DNA of 64,000 nt from Euptelea pleiosperma (GCA_035048495.1 CM068545.1:24090741-24154740), one strand, 5' to 3'. Numbered from the stretch's first letter, positions 11,090 to 23,158 are shown. The notes: a model not told the origin generated them from the sequence alone. Numbers and translations: made by a program.

Positions 11090-13130
11090 CCATTTTTGCC
11101 TGCCAACATTAGCATCTCAAACTGTAAAAAAAATGGACTCACGGTAAATATTTACCAAATAGAAGTGTGAATCCATTATCAGAAATTTCATTTGGTTGGG
11201 TGATCCTTCGTCTAGAAAGATGATTTCAGTTGATTGGGACAAGGTTTGTAGGCCCCTTGAATGTGGACTTGGAATTAGAAGACTCAAGGAGTGTTAACCT
11301 CTCGCTCCTTATCAAGCTCGCATGGAATATGCTTGATGGAAAGGATGCTTGGGCTGTGTTCATGCGTGGCAAATATCAGACGAGATTGGGAGACCCTATC
11401 TCACATCACAAACTCTCCTCCATTTGGCACGGCATCAAAGGTGCCATTCAAGAGCTTCATCCGCATTACTCTAGGGTGGTAGGTGATGGACTAAAATTGA
11501 TATTTGGCGTGAACCGTGGGCAGACGACCATGCAATCAAGGACGTCCTTAATGTAGGACAACATCTTTGGAAAAAACGTTGTTTCAAGCTTAACGACTTG
11601 AATCACTTGGATAAATGGTGCTTCCCAATTAATATGATCAATGTCTTTAGTTTGGTTGGCATGTCTCTCAACAATTTTCATGGTGTTCCTTCAAGTTCGC
11701 CTGATGAGAGAGAATGGAAAATTCAGCGTTAAAGTTGCACATGAAACCATTAGGACGAAACACCGTTATGTAGGATGGTCCAAATGGCTTTGGAAAGCTC
11801 TGACTCATCCGAGGACTGCTGCTGTAGCATGGAAAATCTTCCATGGAGCAATTACAACAGAAGATCGACTTCAAAGATGTGGGATAAACTTAGCCTCGAA
11901 ATACAACTTATGTCACTCAAGTTGTGAATCGGGTTCTCATCTTTTCTTTGAATGTGAAATCACTAAGAGGGTGTTTGGGAACGAGAAGTAAAAGCACTTC
12001 TACTTGTAGAAGTTACTAGTTGATTTCTTACCTCCAAAAAAGTCATAGGCTCTTAGAAGTTAAAAGCTAAAATTATTAGCCTCAGTTTTAAGTCAGTTAT
12101 TAACTTTTTAAAAGTTAAAATATGAAACACATCCAAACTAACTTTTTAACTTTTTGGCTTATAAAAGTCTATAAGTAACTTATTTTTGTGTTGCCAAATG
12201 CCCCTTAACCAAGTTTGGCTGAGGCTCACTTCGCTATTCAATTTGTCGACTCCGATTTCTAACTAGACCTCCCTCCTAGCATATGGTAGAGGTCGTGGAC
12301 AGTTCGTCAATGTTTATGGAGGGTTGCAGCTACATTGTGCCTCGTTGCCATATGGAAATGCAGAAATAGCATCATCTTCGAAGATTCAAAGCTCTCCATT
12401 GATACGATAATCTGAGGTATTGTGCAATCGATGAGGGAAGCTAATTTTTCATTGGCCCACAATCATACAGACCTGATTATAATTAGAAACCTTGGATTGT
12501 CTCCCACTCATTGCAAATCACCTTCTATTCGGGCTTGTTGGTGGGTCCTTCTACAACCCTTCATTCTCAAACTTGATTGTGATGGTGCTTCCAAAGGAAA
12601 TTCGAGTCCTGCTGGTCTCGGTGTTTTGTATCTAGAAGCCACTGGTCTTACCAAAGGAGTTCTTATTGAAAGTCTTGGGACGGCTGTGTTCTGCAATAGT
12701 AGAGGGAGCTGCACAAGCTTTATCCAAGGGTTGGAAATGCCTTTAGATCAAATCTGACTCGACAACGACCATCAATGCCTTTCTCAAAGACAATGTACCT
12801 TGGAAGATCAGAGCAAAATGGAACCTGCTCAAACCTCAGGTTGAATCGATCAAGTTTAGTTCCACATGGAGAGAAGTTAACTTTGGGGCTAATTGTTGTG
12901 CCAAGAAGGTGGCTACTCTCCCAATTGGATCTCGTCAATGGTGGGTGACCTTCATTTCTTTCGATAGTAGAGAATCCCACCTTGACCTATTATAGATTTG
13001 GCACTTGCTTACCTCCTTGAGGTTTTTTCTTTTTTTCTTCACTTCTCCTTTTTTAGAGTTTCGACTTTGTTAGCAGATTCTCATTCTTTTCATCTCTTTT
13101 GTAAAATTTTCTCCCTTTATACAAATCATC
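11090..13130 (+). pseudogene. LINE (L1-type) remnant: RT C-terminus, zinc-binding and RNase H
   Basis: Three broken frames read in order as the 3' half of a plant L1 ORF2. About 11180-11560 is the region after the reverse transcriptase (LSLLIKLAWNMLDGKDAW). About 11701-11970 is the zf-RVT domain with the C-x-x-C type ending in a SHLFFECEI motif. About 12560-12990 is an RNase H domain beginning LDCDGASKGNSSPAG and continuing through KSDSTTTI after a frameshift. A 238-bp hAT-like MITE splits zf-RVT at 11968-12205. Endonuclease and RT catalytic regions are missing on the left. The RNase H makes it one of the RNH-bearing plant L1 lineages. Multiple stops and frameshifts show it is dead. Confidence 0.85.
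11968..12205. mobile_element. hAT-like MITE inserted in the LINE
   Basis: Ends AGGGTGTTTGG and CCAAATGCCCCT are inverted repeats. The flanks TCACTAAG and TAACCAAG agree at six of eight bases, as a decayed 8-bp target duplication. The LINE reading frame resumes right after it. Confidence 0.65.
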
Positions 13131-13677
13131 ATTTAGCAGATTTGCATGTGATAGTTATGGATTATGGACAGCCGTTGATTTGCATGACGCCATTTGGGTC
13201 AAGCAATTCCTTGGGCAAAATTTCTCTGGCCCAATCAAAAGCCTCATGTAAAAAGTGGAAAATTTGAAAAAGAAATGTGGACCCACATTTATAGTATAAA
13301 TCATCATGGTCATAAACAACCTTTATCACAATTATAGGGTGTCGTTACATGAATCTTATTCCTTTATGTAACAATGGATTATGAATTCATGATAGGATAT
13401 GACAAAATTTCAGGCCAACTGCCAACTTGATGCAACCTTCCTTCAACTAGATACTGTAAAAGTATTTTCAAGATGGATTAGACCGAACAACAATACCAGC
13501 TTCTACATACAGAACAACACTTCTCCAGCATAATTTGCCAAACGCTATTGTAGAAAAAAGTGCTTCTCAACAACTATTTCCAGGACTTCTATAGAAGCGT
13601 TTTTCCTCAGTGCTTCTGCAGAAATATTCACAAACAAAGTTGTTTTCGAGTCCTTTAAACACAATAATTGTGTCAAC

Positions 13678-14003
13678 CATGGTTTAAAAAATGGCCGTTA
13701 TAACGGATTCGGACCTCCCCCGTTACGTTATGTACCGTTAAAACGCTCTAAAAATAACGACCGTTATTTTTGTTATAACGGTCATTATTTTCTGTTATAA
13801 TGAAAATAACTACCTTCTTCTAGAATTTTTCGTGAAAAAACAGCCGTTATTTTCGTTTTTGAAAATTTGAAACTTGAAAATTTGAATTCCAGTGCCAATT
13901 TTTTTCGTTTTTGCCCCTGAACATTAATTACAATTCGTTATAACAGAAAAACGGTAACGCCCCTAGTCAGTTATACCGTTATAACGGCGCCTTTTAAACC
14001 TTG
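13678..14003. mobile_element. hAT MITE of the CAAGGTTTAAA family, copy 1
   Basis: It begins CATGGTTTAAAAAA and ends TTTTAAACCTTG, and the interior is rich in CCGTTATAACGG-type repeats. The flanks GTGTCAAC and GTGTAAAA match at six of eight positions. The terminal motif fits the hAT end consensus. Confidence 0.8.
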
Positions 14004-14671
14004 GTGTAAAAAACCTAAAACTCCTTAAGTAAGAGATGCTTCTTCTCCATGTCACTGTACCTAGATTGGTCCACTCCAACAATGGGTAGAAAGTTCCAGA
14101 TTCAAACCGTGTTTCATTTACAAGATGGATGGGACCAAAGTAACCAATGGGTGCTCCATGGGACCATCATGTCTTGCTATGGTTAGAAATTTAGAATCTT
14201 GCAAAACCATATCTCTAAAACATCGTTTAGTGTGGCTAAATTATCCCAAAAGACTGGACCACGTAAGACAAAGAGACCAAACCACCACACACTCGACACC
14301 ACGAGTTCTTGTTCCCTAAGCTTCCATTAAATAATAAATATTCCTTGGAAAGAAAGATCTCATGGTGTGGAAAGAAAGCTTCACACGTGGAACACATCCC
14401 CTAGTGAGTAGGAAACTGGGACCCAGCATTTGAAACCCCCTCGGCTTTTGATCTCTAAAGTGAGAGTTTCCTTTTATCTTTTAAGATAAAGAAAAAAAAT
14501 AATTGGAGTTGGAGAGGGCCCACTGCAACCATTATTTGCTTAAGATCAGGAGGGCTTGATTAAGAAATCTAGTCATCTCTTTGATTGCGAAGACAATACT
14601 TTGGAAGATAGGCGTGGAAAGGGTGTTTTACTCCCAAAGTGTGGTGCTCATAAGTGAAAAGCTTTACTAGG

Positions 14672-15228
14672 ATTACAATAATGGAGCGCAGATTCGCACA
14701 CCCCATTTCCTATCAGGGTCGACTCTAGTCGGGGCACATCCCAAAGAGAGAGATCACTCAAAAACTTGGCTGACTGGTGACGGTCACTGACCGCCCACAA
14801 TATGAGCCATGTGGCACATTTTTAGAGGACGTTCACTGACCATATGTATGTTAATTTGGCCAATTCCTAGGTGGACCTACAAACCAAAAATCAAGCATGA
14901 TTAGTGATTTCTAAGCGTTGGATTGGAGCCATTTTCATGGGTTGATTTTAACGGTGGGAATCTAAGCATTATCGACCATTATTTGGGGTGCAAAATTGAA
15001 AGGTTTGAAATCACTAACCAGGCTGATTTTTTATTTGTAGGACCTAGGGATTGGCCAAACATCCATACGGTCAATGTCCTCTAAAAATGTGCTACGTGGA
15101 TCATATTGTGGGAGGTCAGTGACCCTAGCAGGTCAGCCAAGTTTTACTCGTTTTAGAGAGAGATCTTTCTTTTTGGGGTGTGCCCCCAACAGGAAATGGG
15201 GTGTGCAAATATGCGCTCCCGTTAAGTG
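14672..15228. repeat. Family P foldback element with extended ends
   Basis: A complete family P core (14785-15120) sits inside longer inverted arms. CACCCCATTTCCT, GAGAGATC and AACTTGGCTGAC appear on the left and in reverse complement on the right. Arms are about 220 bp each, so the whole unit could fold into one long hairpin. No target duplication was found. Confidence 0.7.
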
Positions 15229-15424
15229 GGAAACCTATGGTACATCCATGACCCATCAGTACCATATTATGTGATGTGGGTGATACGTTGGACCTAACAT
15301 TTCGATGATTGGTGGCAAAGAATCAACCTGATGAAACAAAAGTAATTAACCATGGCCATCGGATTAGGTTGAAATAGAACAGTAGGATCACAGCCGTCCC
15401 CTTGAACTCGATATGAACCCTCTT

Positions 15425-15765
15425 GGGTAGAACAAACTTTGATCTTACTCCTTGCAAAAACACCACGCCACCAAGGTTTAGCTCACCTCCTGATGGACCT
15501 CAATATAAAAAATTCGCCTGATGGGTGATTTATAGCTATTAGATGGGATTTCCAAAAATAAATGTTGGAATCCAACAGCTAGAAATCACCCCATGAAAAA
15601 TGCTTGAATCCAATAGCTAGAAATCACCAATCATGCTGATTTTTGGTGTGTAGACCCACCAAGTAGATGGCCTTCATGGGTCGGTGGGCCCGAAAGATTT
15701 GCCACGTGGCATTTTTTTGTGTGGAGGTGTAGGGATCAAAGTTTCCTCCTACAAAAATCTTTTCC
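15425..15765. repeat. Degenerate foldback element
   Basis: ACTTTGATC on the left and GATCAAAGT on the right enclose GTGGGTCTAC/CACCAAG-type arms and a repeated central phrase. It resembles the 9.8-kb element. It lies directly upstream of the DUF761 gene promoter. Confidence 0.5.
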
Positions 15766-15948
15766 CTATTTGATCACAAGATTCACAGCCACCCTTGTGG
15801 ATAAGTCTTGAATAGAAAAGAATACATAGAAAAGTTTGAGATTAAGAAAAGCACGTAATTTTAGTACCACCAATGGGCTATTTGTATTCCAACGGTTCAA
15901 TTATTTGCCACTTGGCGTCGCTTTCCTTTAAAAGTCGTCTAAAACCCT

Positions 15949-15955
15949 TATAAAA
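15949..15955 (+). promoter_or_regulatory. TATA box of the DUF761 gene
   Basis: TATAAAA lies 44 bp upstream of the ATG at 15999, leaving room for a short leader. A core promoter at this spacing supports the gene being expressed. Confidence 0.6.
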
Positions 15956-15998
15956 CCCCCTCCATTTCCAACTTCCACCAACTGACCAACTTCTAAAA

Positions 15999-16583
15999 AT
16001 GGTGAAAACGCAGCTAAATTTAGAGAAGTCAGTGAAGCCTCAGAAAACTATAAGGATCTCCTTCTCGGCCTTTATCTTCTTTGTCATCATCTATGTCTAC
16101 CTCTTTCCTTCCACCCTCTTCAACGACACCAAATTCTGGTTTTTCATCTCCAACGCTATCGTCCTCATCGTTGCTGCAGATTCAGGAGCTTTTTCTTCCT
16201 TGGAAAAAAATAACGATATGTTTGAAGAGTTCCTTATTAAGAGTAGAGCCAGGAGTACTGCTGCATCCATCGTTGCTGAATCAATGGAAAACGGCACAAA
16301 AGGGGATTTATCGTCGAAAGGCGACATGGAAGCACAGGAAGAAAGAATGATGATTGAAGCTAGATGTTATCGTAGTAAGTCGGAGAAAGCGATCACTGAC
16401 GTGGGTCAGGAGAGTAAGAGAATTATGCAGCGTTTGGAAACCGACGAGTTCTCCACTATGTCCGACGAAGAGCTCAACAGAAGAGCTGAAGAATTTATTC
16501 GGAGATTTAACATACAGATTCGGCTTCAAGAGAGACCAGAAGCTTCAATGGAAAATGAAAAATACAAAAAGGAAGATGCTTAG
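15999..16583 (+). CDS. DUF4408/DUF761 domain membrane protein
   Basis: Intact single-exon gene of 194 residues. Residues about 18-36 and 45-61 are hydrophobic and likely membrane-spanning, as in DUF4408 proteins. A charged middle follows. Near the C-terminus, residues 153-178 carry MSDEELNRRAEEFIRRFN, the DUF761 (cotton-fibre expressed protein) signature. The biochemical role of the family is not established; members are small plant proteins, many stress- or fibre-associated. Start choice: the ATG lies 44 bp behind a TATA box and is the first in the transcript. A CT-microsatellite and an hAT MITE lie in the 3' flank. There is no truncation or frameshift. An antisense open frame over it has no support. 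Confidence 0.85.
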   Translation: MVKTQLNLEKSVKPQKTIRISFSAFIFFVIIYVYLFPSTLFNDTKFWFFISNAIVLIVAADSGAFSSLEKNNDMFEEFLIKSRARSTAASIVAESMENGTKGDLSSKGDMEAQEERMMIEARCYRSKSEKAITDVGQESKRIMQRLETDEFSTMSDEELNRRAEEFIRRFNIQIRLQERPEASMENEKYKKEDA

Positions 16584-16696
16584 GAATCATGAAATGAAAG
16601 AACCCATATTTTGCTGTCTCCTTTCTTTCTGCTGCTTTCTTTGTATTTTGCTTTGACTGTGTCATATCTCATCCCCTAGAGAGTACAAATACTTTG

Positions 16697-16717
16697 ACTC
16701 TCTCTCTCTCTCTCTTT
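16697..16717 (+). repeat. CT microsatellite
   Basis: About ten CT units lie just downstream of the DUF761 stop codon, probably in the 3' UTR or flank. Confidence 0.8.
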
Positions 16718-16792
16718 TATGTTTTGTTTCCATTTTATTTCTGTATTTTACTATTTTTATTTTTATAATTTGTCTATCAGCTATCTCACTAG

Positions 16793-17090
16793 CATGGTTT
16801 AAAGAAAATAACGGCCGTTATAGCGGAGTCGGAGCTCTCGTTACATTATGTACCGTTTGAACGTTAAGAAAATAACGGCTTATTTTCCGTTATTTTCTGG
16901 AAAAAAATTTGTAACAAAAAGTCCGTTGTTTCCGTCATTTTCCGTTATAAAGTTTATTGAAAATTTGAACTTTTGCGCAGTTATTTTCCGTTATTTTCTC
17001 TAGTACGTTACAATTAATCCGTTAACGGAAAAAACAGTAACACCCCTAGTCCGTTATATATACCATTATAACGGCCCCTTTTAAACCTTG
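16793..17090. mobile_element. hAT MITE of the CAAGGTTTAAA family, copy 2
   Basis: Ends CATGGTTTAAA and TTTAAACCTTG are flanked on both sides by a perfect 8-bp duplication CTCACTAG (16785-16792 and 17091-17098). The 8-bp length places the family in the hAT superfamily. Confidence 0.9.
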
Positions 17091-17280
17091 CTCACTAGTA
17101 CTACCCAACTAAATTTAACAAAAACTAGCGGAAGGGAAGGGGGTGCGCCATGTACGTGCTATTTAATTTAGTAATGGAATATGACTTAAAATGATTGAAC
17201 ATTTTTTGGAAGTGGCTAATTTTAAATAATAAAATTACTCTTTTAATTAATTATTAGTCATAAAAAATAGTTTATAAGAG

Positions 17281-17589
17281 CAAGGTTTAAAAGGGGCCGT
17301 TATAACGATATAACGACCGAGGGCGTTACTGTTTTTTCTGTCATAACGGATTGTGACGCTTGGGCAAAAATGGAAAAAAATGGCGTTGAAATTCAAATTT
17401 TAAAAAAAGAAAAAAATACGCGAAAAAATGGAAATAAGGGCCATTTTTTTCACAAAAATTTACAGAAAATAACAGTCGTTATTTTCGTTATAACAGAAAA
17501 TAAAAGCGGTTATTTTTTCAGCATTTTAACGGTTCATAACGTAACGAGGGCGGTCTGAATTCGTTATAATGGACGTTTTTTAAACCATG
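17281..17589. mobile_element. hAT MITE of the CAAGGTTTAAA family, copy 3 (opposite orientation)
   Basis: It starts CAAGGTTTAAAAGGGG and ends TTTTTTAAACCATG, the reverse complement arrangement of copy 2. It lies only 190 bp from copy 2, so the two form a potential large hairpin. Flanking 8-mers do not match. Confidence 0.75.
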
Positions 17590-18689
17590 CTTAATATTTA
17601 TATAAATATATTTAATAAATTAAAATCAAATACAAATAGTTATAGTAAATGAATATCATTGGAAAGATTTCATAGAGAACTTTCTGAATGTACCATTTTT
17701 ACTGCAATCTAGCTTATGGGTTGTAAGGTATGAGCTTTCGAAGAATTTAAAGAAAAATAATAGAAGTTTCTTAAAAGGATGCCAGTTCAATTTGTAAAAG
17801 AGAAATTTAGAAAAATCTTCTATGTTTATCTCTTATTAATAAATAAATATTAAACCAAAAGACTATTTTACCCTTTAAATAAGTTATGTAACTTCTTAAA
17901 ATTACATGGTTCTATATGGGCAATTTTGTAGAACTCATACCGAGCGATTGATCTGTAAAATAACTTACTCTTTGTCACTTTGCTTAGTATAGAGATAATC
18001 ATCAAATTCTTTAAAAGCTAAGTGGACCAATTTGGTGGGGCACATTCAGATGTTGCCACTTATACTTTACATAGGTAGTGATGGCTACTTGGCGGAAAAG
18101 GGAAATGATTGGTCCGCGAGGGAGGGCGCATTCAGGGACTTCTATGCCCCATGGATCATGGTGTGATTGGATTGGCTATTGCTGATCTTAATCCGGATCG
18201 CTGATTTCTTTATGAATAGGCATGTCACGCGGAATTTTGACTTTAATTCTCAAATTGGTTGATCAAAACACCTAAAATGTTGCTCTTTGACTAGTCTATA
18301 CTGGTGTTGACGTTCACGCGGGCTTGATCAATTAAATGCCTGTATACTTTAAAGCCAAAACTTTGCCTCATAAAATGCCTTTCTCTAAGCTGAAACCTCG
18401 GTGGAGTGCGCCCCTTCACGGGAGCGGATTCTATGCGCCAGGCCGCACAGACCAAACAAAATGGCCCTGCTCAATGTTCCCCACGTTTGTGCAAAAACAA
18501 AATCAAAACCGAAAAATATTGTTGCGGTTGTTTTTCCCTTTTAGCTTTTTCGCTGGTGTGGGGAACATTGAATAGGGCCGTTTTGTTTGGTCTCTGCGGT
18601 CCTCTGTCGTATAGAATCTGCTTCCCCCCATTCACACATGCTTTGTTTAAGTTGTGCAGCACGCCGATGTCCCTCATCAATGATGATGG
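17590..18689. other. No gene; start of a locally repeated block
   Basis: AT-rich DNA without a credible coding region. At about 18289 the phrase CTATACTGGTGTTGACGTTC begins a block that recurs near 20770 and 21690. Its TCTATACT start resembles a Helitron 5' end, but no 3' end could be paired. Confidence 0.4.
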
Positions 18690-18985
18690 GGGATAGTATA
18701 AGCCACGTGGCGCACTTTTAGAGACCACTGACCGTATGGATGTTTGTCCCATCCCTAGGTGGACCTATGTACCAAATATCAGCTTGATTAGTGATTTTCA
18801 AACCTTTGGATCTGAGTTCCCCAGATAACGCTCGAAATCTACGGTTAAAAATCAACCCATGAAAATGACTCCAATCAAATCTTAAAAATCACTAATCAGG
18901 CTGATTTTTTTGCATGTGGGCCACCTAGGGATGAGCCAAATATCGATATGGTCAGGGATCTCTAAGTGTGTGCCATGTGTAAGGT
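18690..18985. repeat. Family P foldback element
   Basis: The left arm has AGCCACGTGG and ACCGTATGGATGTTTGTCCC. The right arm has GAGCCAAATATCGATATGGT and GCCATGTG. The central CCATGAAAATGACTCCAATC is intact. Confidence 0.75.
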
Positions 18986-19549
18986 CCCCTAGTCAATTTA
19001 ATTTAAACTTGTTGAAATTTGAGGAATCAATGCTATAGATCAAATCAGACGTTTTTAATCCAAAGTAATCAAAATCGAGCGAGGAAATGGGTATTTCCCA
19101 TAGTCGATTGGCCTCAAATCTAGTCAAAATTAATGTGAGGAAAACTTCTCACACAAGTACAGTAGGAGCATACTTTGATCATCCCTCACCAAAAGAATGC
19201 CACGTGTCAAGATTTTATTTGCTCACTAACTTATTTAATTGTTTTGCTCACCGCTTGGTAAACCTACCCACAAAATGTCAAACCCGATTTGTCCTAGTTA
19301 TTTCTAGTCATTCGCGGAATACCCAAGAAAAAACTCAGATCTAATGGCTGTAAATCATCCCATGAAAAGAGCTCAAATTCAATTACTAGAAAAGTAGAAA
19401 TCACCAACCTGGCTGAATTTTCCGTGTGTAGGTCAGCCGTGTGCTAAATATTCATGGTGCCGACCACAAGAAGGTTGGGATCAAAGTTTGCTCTACAGGT
19501 AGAGCAAAATTTCCAGTAGATGCATGGGGAGCCAATCTTTGATGAGGAC
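18986..19549. other. No gene; intergenic repeat unit
   Basis: About 19300-19550 matches 22110-22370 closely, including the unusual 'TTTGCTCTACAGGTAGAGCA' short palindrome. No coding support. Confidence 0.5.
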
Positions 19550-20285
19550 GTCCATGACGGACCAAGTAAAAGCCATGTGGCACACACTCTTAGAGATCAC
19601 TGACCATATGGATGTTTTGCCCATTCTAGGAATACTTACATACCAATAATCACCCTGATTAGTGATTCTAACTGTTGGAATTGAGTCCTTTTCATGTGTT
19701 CATTTTTAACCATGAGATTCGAGCATTGTTTTGGGGTACTCAGATCCAAAGGTAAAAACCAAGGTTTAAAAAACGGCCGTTATAACGAAAATAACGGCCA
19801 TTATAACGGATTCGGACCTACCCCTTTACGTTATGGACCGTTAAAACGCCTCGAAAATAACGGCCGTTATTTTTCGTTATAACGAAAATAACGACCGTTA
19901 TTTTCTGGAAAATTTTGTAAAAAAAACGGCCGTTATTTTCATTTTTTCCCGTTATTTTCCATTATATTTCATTTTTTTCCGTTATTTTCCATTTTTGAAA
20001 ATTTGAAATTCAAATTTTAAAATTCAAAATTTGAATTTCAGCGCCATTTTTCCATTATTTCTGTTATATTCCGTTATTTTCCATTTTTTTCCCCTTTTTT
20101 TTTTTTTTTCATTTTTGCCCCTGAGCGTCCGTTATACCGTTATAATGGTCTCATTTAAACCTTGGTAAAAACCACTAATCAGGATTAGTTTTGGTATATA
20201 TGTAGGTCCACCTGACTATGGCCAAGCATTCATACGGTCAGTGGACTCCAAGAGTATGCCACGTGGCTTATACCGTGGTCTATTT
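19550..20285. repeat. Family P element split by an hAT MITE
   Basis: The left half runs from about 19560 to 19759 and the right half from 20173 to 20285. Together they restore a normal ~300-bp element with GCCATGTGGCAC and GCCACGTGGC ends. The gap holds the 405-bp MITE. Confidence 0.8.
19760..20164. mobile_element. hAT MITE of the CAAGGTTTAAA family, copy 4
   Basis: CAAGGTTTAAA and TTTAAACCTTG ends are flanked by a perfect 8-bp duplication GTAAAAAC (19752-19759 and 20165-20172). The interior is built from CCGTTAT-type short inverted repeats and a poly-T run. Confidence 0.9.
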
Positions 20286-20924
20286 GCATATGAGGGTGAT
20301 AGCTAGAGAACAGAGTAGAACTTTGCTGATCATGGATGAGATATTCGGTGAAAATTTATGTCCAAAAATTTAATTATGTAGAATCGCTCATAAGCACATC
20401 ATATGAACACAAAGGTTAACCAGGTTCCATGCTTCCATTACCTGGAGTCTCAAATTATACAGAGAATACTGCAATAGGACAAAGACAGTTTCAAAAGGAA
20501 ACTCAAATGGGCAGAGTAAGGGCGTAAGGAACAAAAGAAAGAAGCTCCATTCTCTCACCCCAAGTCCCCCTATTTACAGAGTTTCTCAGGATAGAAGCTT
20601 CTACATGTTCTTTATAAATAGGCATGTCACGCGAAATTTTGACTTTAATTTTCAAATTGGTTGATCAAACACCCAAATTTAATGCTTAATTTTCAATAGA
20701 TTGCCTTCAAACTACAACTCTTATTGGTTTGCTCTTTGACTAATCTATCTATACTATTATAAAGTGAGAACCAGCCTTGACGTCCAAGCGGGCTTCAATT
20801 ATATGCCTCAGTTTAAAGGCAAAATCTTGCCTCATTAAACGACTATTTTAAAACCAAAACCTAGGTTGAGTAGGCTTATTCATGTAGGTGGTTGTCCAGT
20901 ACACCAGACGTCTCTCATCAATGA
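20286..20924. other. No gene recognised
   Basis: Unassigned DNA. From about 20745 the TCTATCTATACTATTATAAA phrase and the 'TTGACGTCCAAGCGGGCTTC' phrase begin another copy of the block seen at 18.29 kb. Confidence 0.4.
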
Positions 20925-21640
20925 TGACGAGGGACCATATTAAAAGCTACCACTCTTAGATACAACTGACCATATGGATGTTTGTCCCATCTCTAGGCGG
21001 ACTTATATATCAAATGTCAGCCTGATTAGTGATTTCAAACCTTTAAATCTGAATATCCCAAATAATGCTCGAAATCTTATGTTAAAAATTAACTTCAATA
21101 ATCAAATCCTTAAAAACCATTAATCAGGCTGATTTTATGTGTGTAAGTCCACCTGGTGGTAGGGGTGTCAATTTTACCCGATTTAACCGGAACCGAACCG
21201 GAACCGGAACCGAAAACACCGGTTCCGGTACCACATTTTTGGGAACCGATTAAAAAGAACCGGAATCGGAACCGAACCGGAAACTAATGGTTACGGTTCC
21301 GGTACTCTAATATGGAACCGAAACCGATAAGAACCGGAACCGAACCGATAAGAACCGGAACCAATATATAAATATAGTATAAAAATTCTCATATTACCAA
21401 GATTGGACCCGTTATACCCGAAACCGGAACCGGAACCGACAAAAACTACATAATCGGTTCCGGTTCTGGTACCATCACTTTGAGAACCGGAACCGATAAG
21501 TACCCGAACCGATAAGAACCGGAACCGTTTGTTCCGGTTCTGGTCACCTTAGGAACCGAACTGGAACCGACCCGTAGACACCCCTACCTGGTGGATGAGC
21601 CAAACATCGATAGGTCACTAATCTCTAAGAGTGCCACGTG
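20925..21640. repeat. Family P element split by a GGAACC-rich hAT element
   Basis: Family P arms (CTGACCATATGGATGTTTGT left; GAGCCAAACATCGATAGGTC right) flank the insertion at 21160-21586. Confidence 0.75.
21160..21586. mobile_element. hAT-type MITE with TAGGGGTGTC ends
   Basis: Ends TAGGGGTGTC and GACACCCCTA are flanked by a perfect 8-bp duplication CCTGGTGG (21152-21159 and 21587-21594). The inside is dozens of AACCGGAACCGG-type units, which make many local hairpins. Confidence 0.9.
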
Positions 21641-21679
21641 TAAGGTGCACAGTCATCGCTGGTGGCGTGCCCCGGTACT

Positions 21680-22930
21680 ATTATAAAGTCATCAAAACTG
21701 GTGTTGACGTTGACACTGGCTCAAAACCTTGCCTTACTGAATCCCTCTCTATTTTAAAGCTAAAACCTGGGTTAGGGTACGCCACTTCACACAGGCTTGG
21801 TTAAGGTTGTTGAGCACGATGATGTCCCTCATCAATGATGATGAAGGACCATAGTATAAGCCACGTGGCACACTTTTAGAGACCACTGACCCTATGGATG
21901 TTTGTCCCATCCCTAAGTGGACATATATATCAAATATCAGCCTGATTAGTGAGCTCAAACCTTTGGATCTGAATTCCCCAAATAATGCTCGAAATCTACA
22001 GTTAAAAATCAACCCATAAAAATTACTCAATTCAAATACTTGGAAATCACTAATCTGGCTGATTTTTTGCATGTAGGTCCACCTAGGGATGAGCCAAACA
22101 TCTGTCAGTGATCTCTAGTCATTCGTGGAATATCTAAAAAAAAATAAAATACTCAGATCTAATGGCTGGAAATCATCCCATGAAAAATGCTCGCTCAAAT
22201 CCAATTACTAGAAATTACCAACTTGGCTGAATTTTCGTGTGTAGCTCAGCCGTGTTCTAAAAAGTCATGGTGCCCCAAGGAGGGTAGGATCAATGTTTGC
22301 TCTACAGGTAGAGCAAAATTTCCATAGATACATGGGGAGCAAATCTTTGATGAGGACGTCCGCCACGGACCAAGTAAAAGCCACGTGGCACACTCTTAGA
22401 GACCTCTGACTTTATGGATGTTTGGCCCATTTTAGGTGGACCAAAAATACCCTGATTAGTGATTAGAACTGAGTCTTTTTCACGAGTTTATTTTTAACCG
22501 TGAGATTCGAGCACTATTTTGGGGTACTCAGATCCAAAGGTTAAAAATCACTAATATGGCTTAGTTTTGGTATGTAGGTCGACCTAACTAAGGCCAAACA
22601 TTCATACGGTCAGTGGACTCTTAAGAGTGAGCCACGTGGCTCATACTGTGGTCCATTCGCATATTAGGGTGAGAGCCAGAGAGTAGAGCATAACTTTGTT
22701 GATCACGGACCGCGGGCCACAGTATGAGCCACATGGCACACTCTTAGAGATCACTGACAGTATGTATATTTGGCCCAACACCAGGAAGACCTATAAACTA
22801 AAAAATAGCCTGATTAGTGATTACTAAGCGTTAGATTGGAGTCATTTTCATGAATTGATTTTTAACCGTGAAATCCGAGTATTATTGTCTATAAATTGGG
22901 GTTCAAAGATCCAAAGGTCAGACTTATTTT
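21680..22930. repeat. Family P copies and repeat of the 18.3-19.7 kb block
   Basis: Copies at about 21845-22110, 22370-22660 and a left part at 22695-22930. The DNA between them repeats 19.3-19.55 kb. No gene. Full arms with GCCACGTGGC and ACTGTGGTCC are seen in the middle copy. Confidence 0.7.
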
Positions 22931-23158
22931 AGTCGGTAGATCAACCGTATTGGGCAAAGATCATGGATCAATTGCTTCTTAGACAAGCAGCGACGACATA
23001 TGTTCTTTAGATCGATCAGAGGATGAGAAAAGTCCAACAGTGTGAACGAGAGTTCCAGGTTACGTAGGGAATATACCACTACCGGTCCTTTGTACACTTG
23101 TCACGATTTTATTGGTATAAGAAACATTTTTAAATTAAACCAACCTAAAAACAAAAGC

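Noticed and set aside
21160..21586. GGAACC repeats as a satellite or regulatory cluster
   Set aside because: Terminal inverted repeats and a perfect 8-bp duplication show the array is the inside of a hAT-type MITE.
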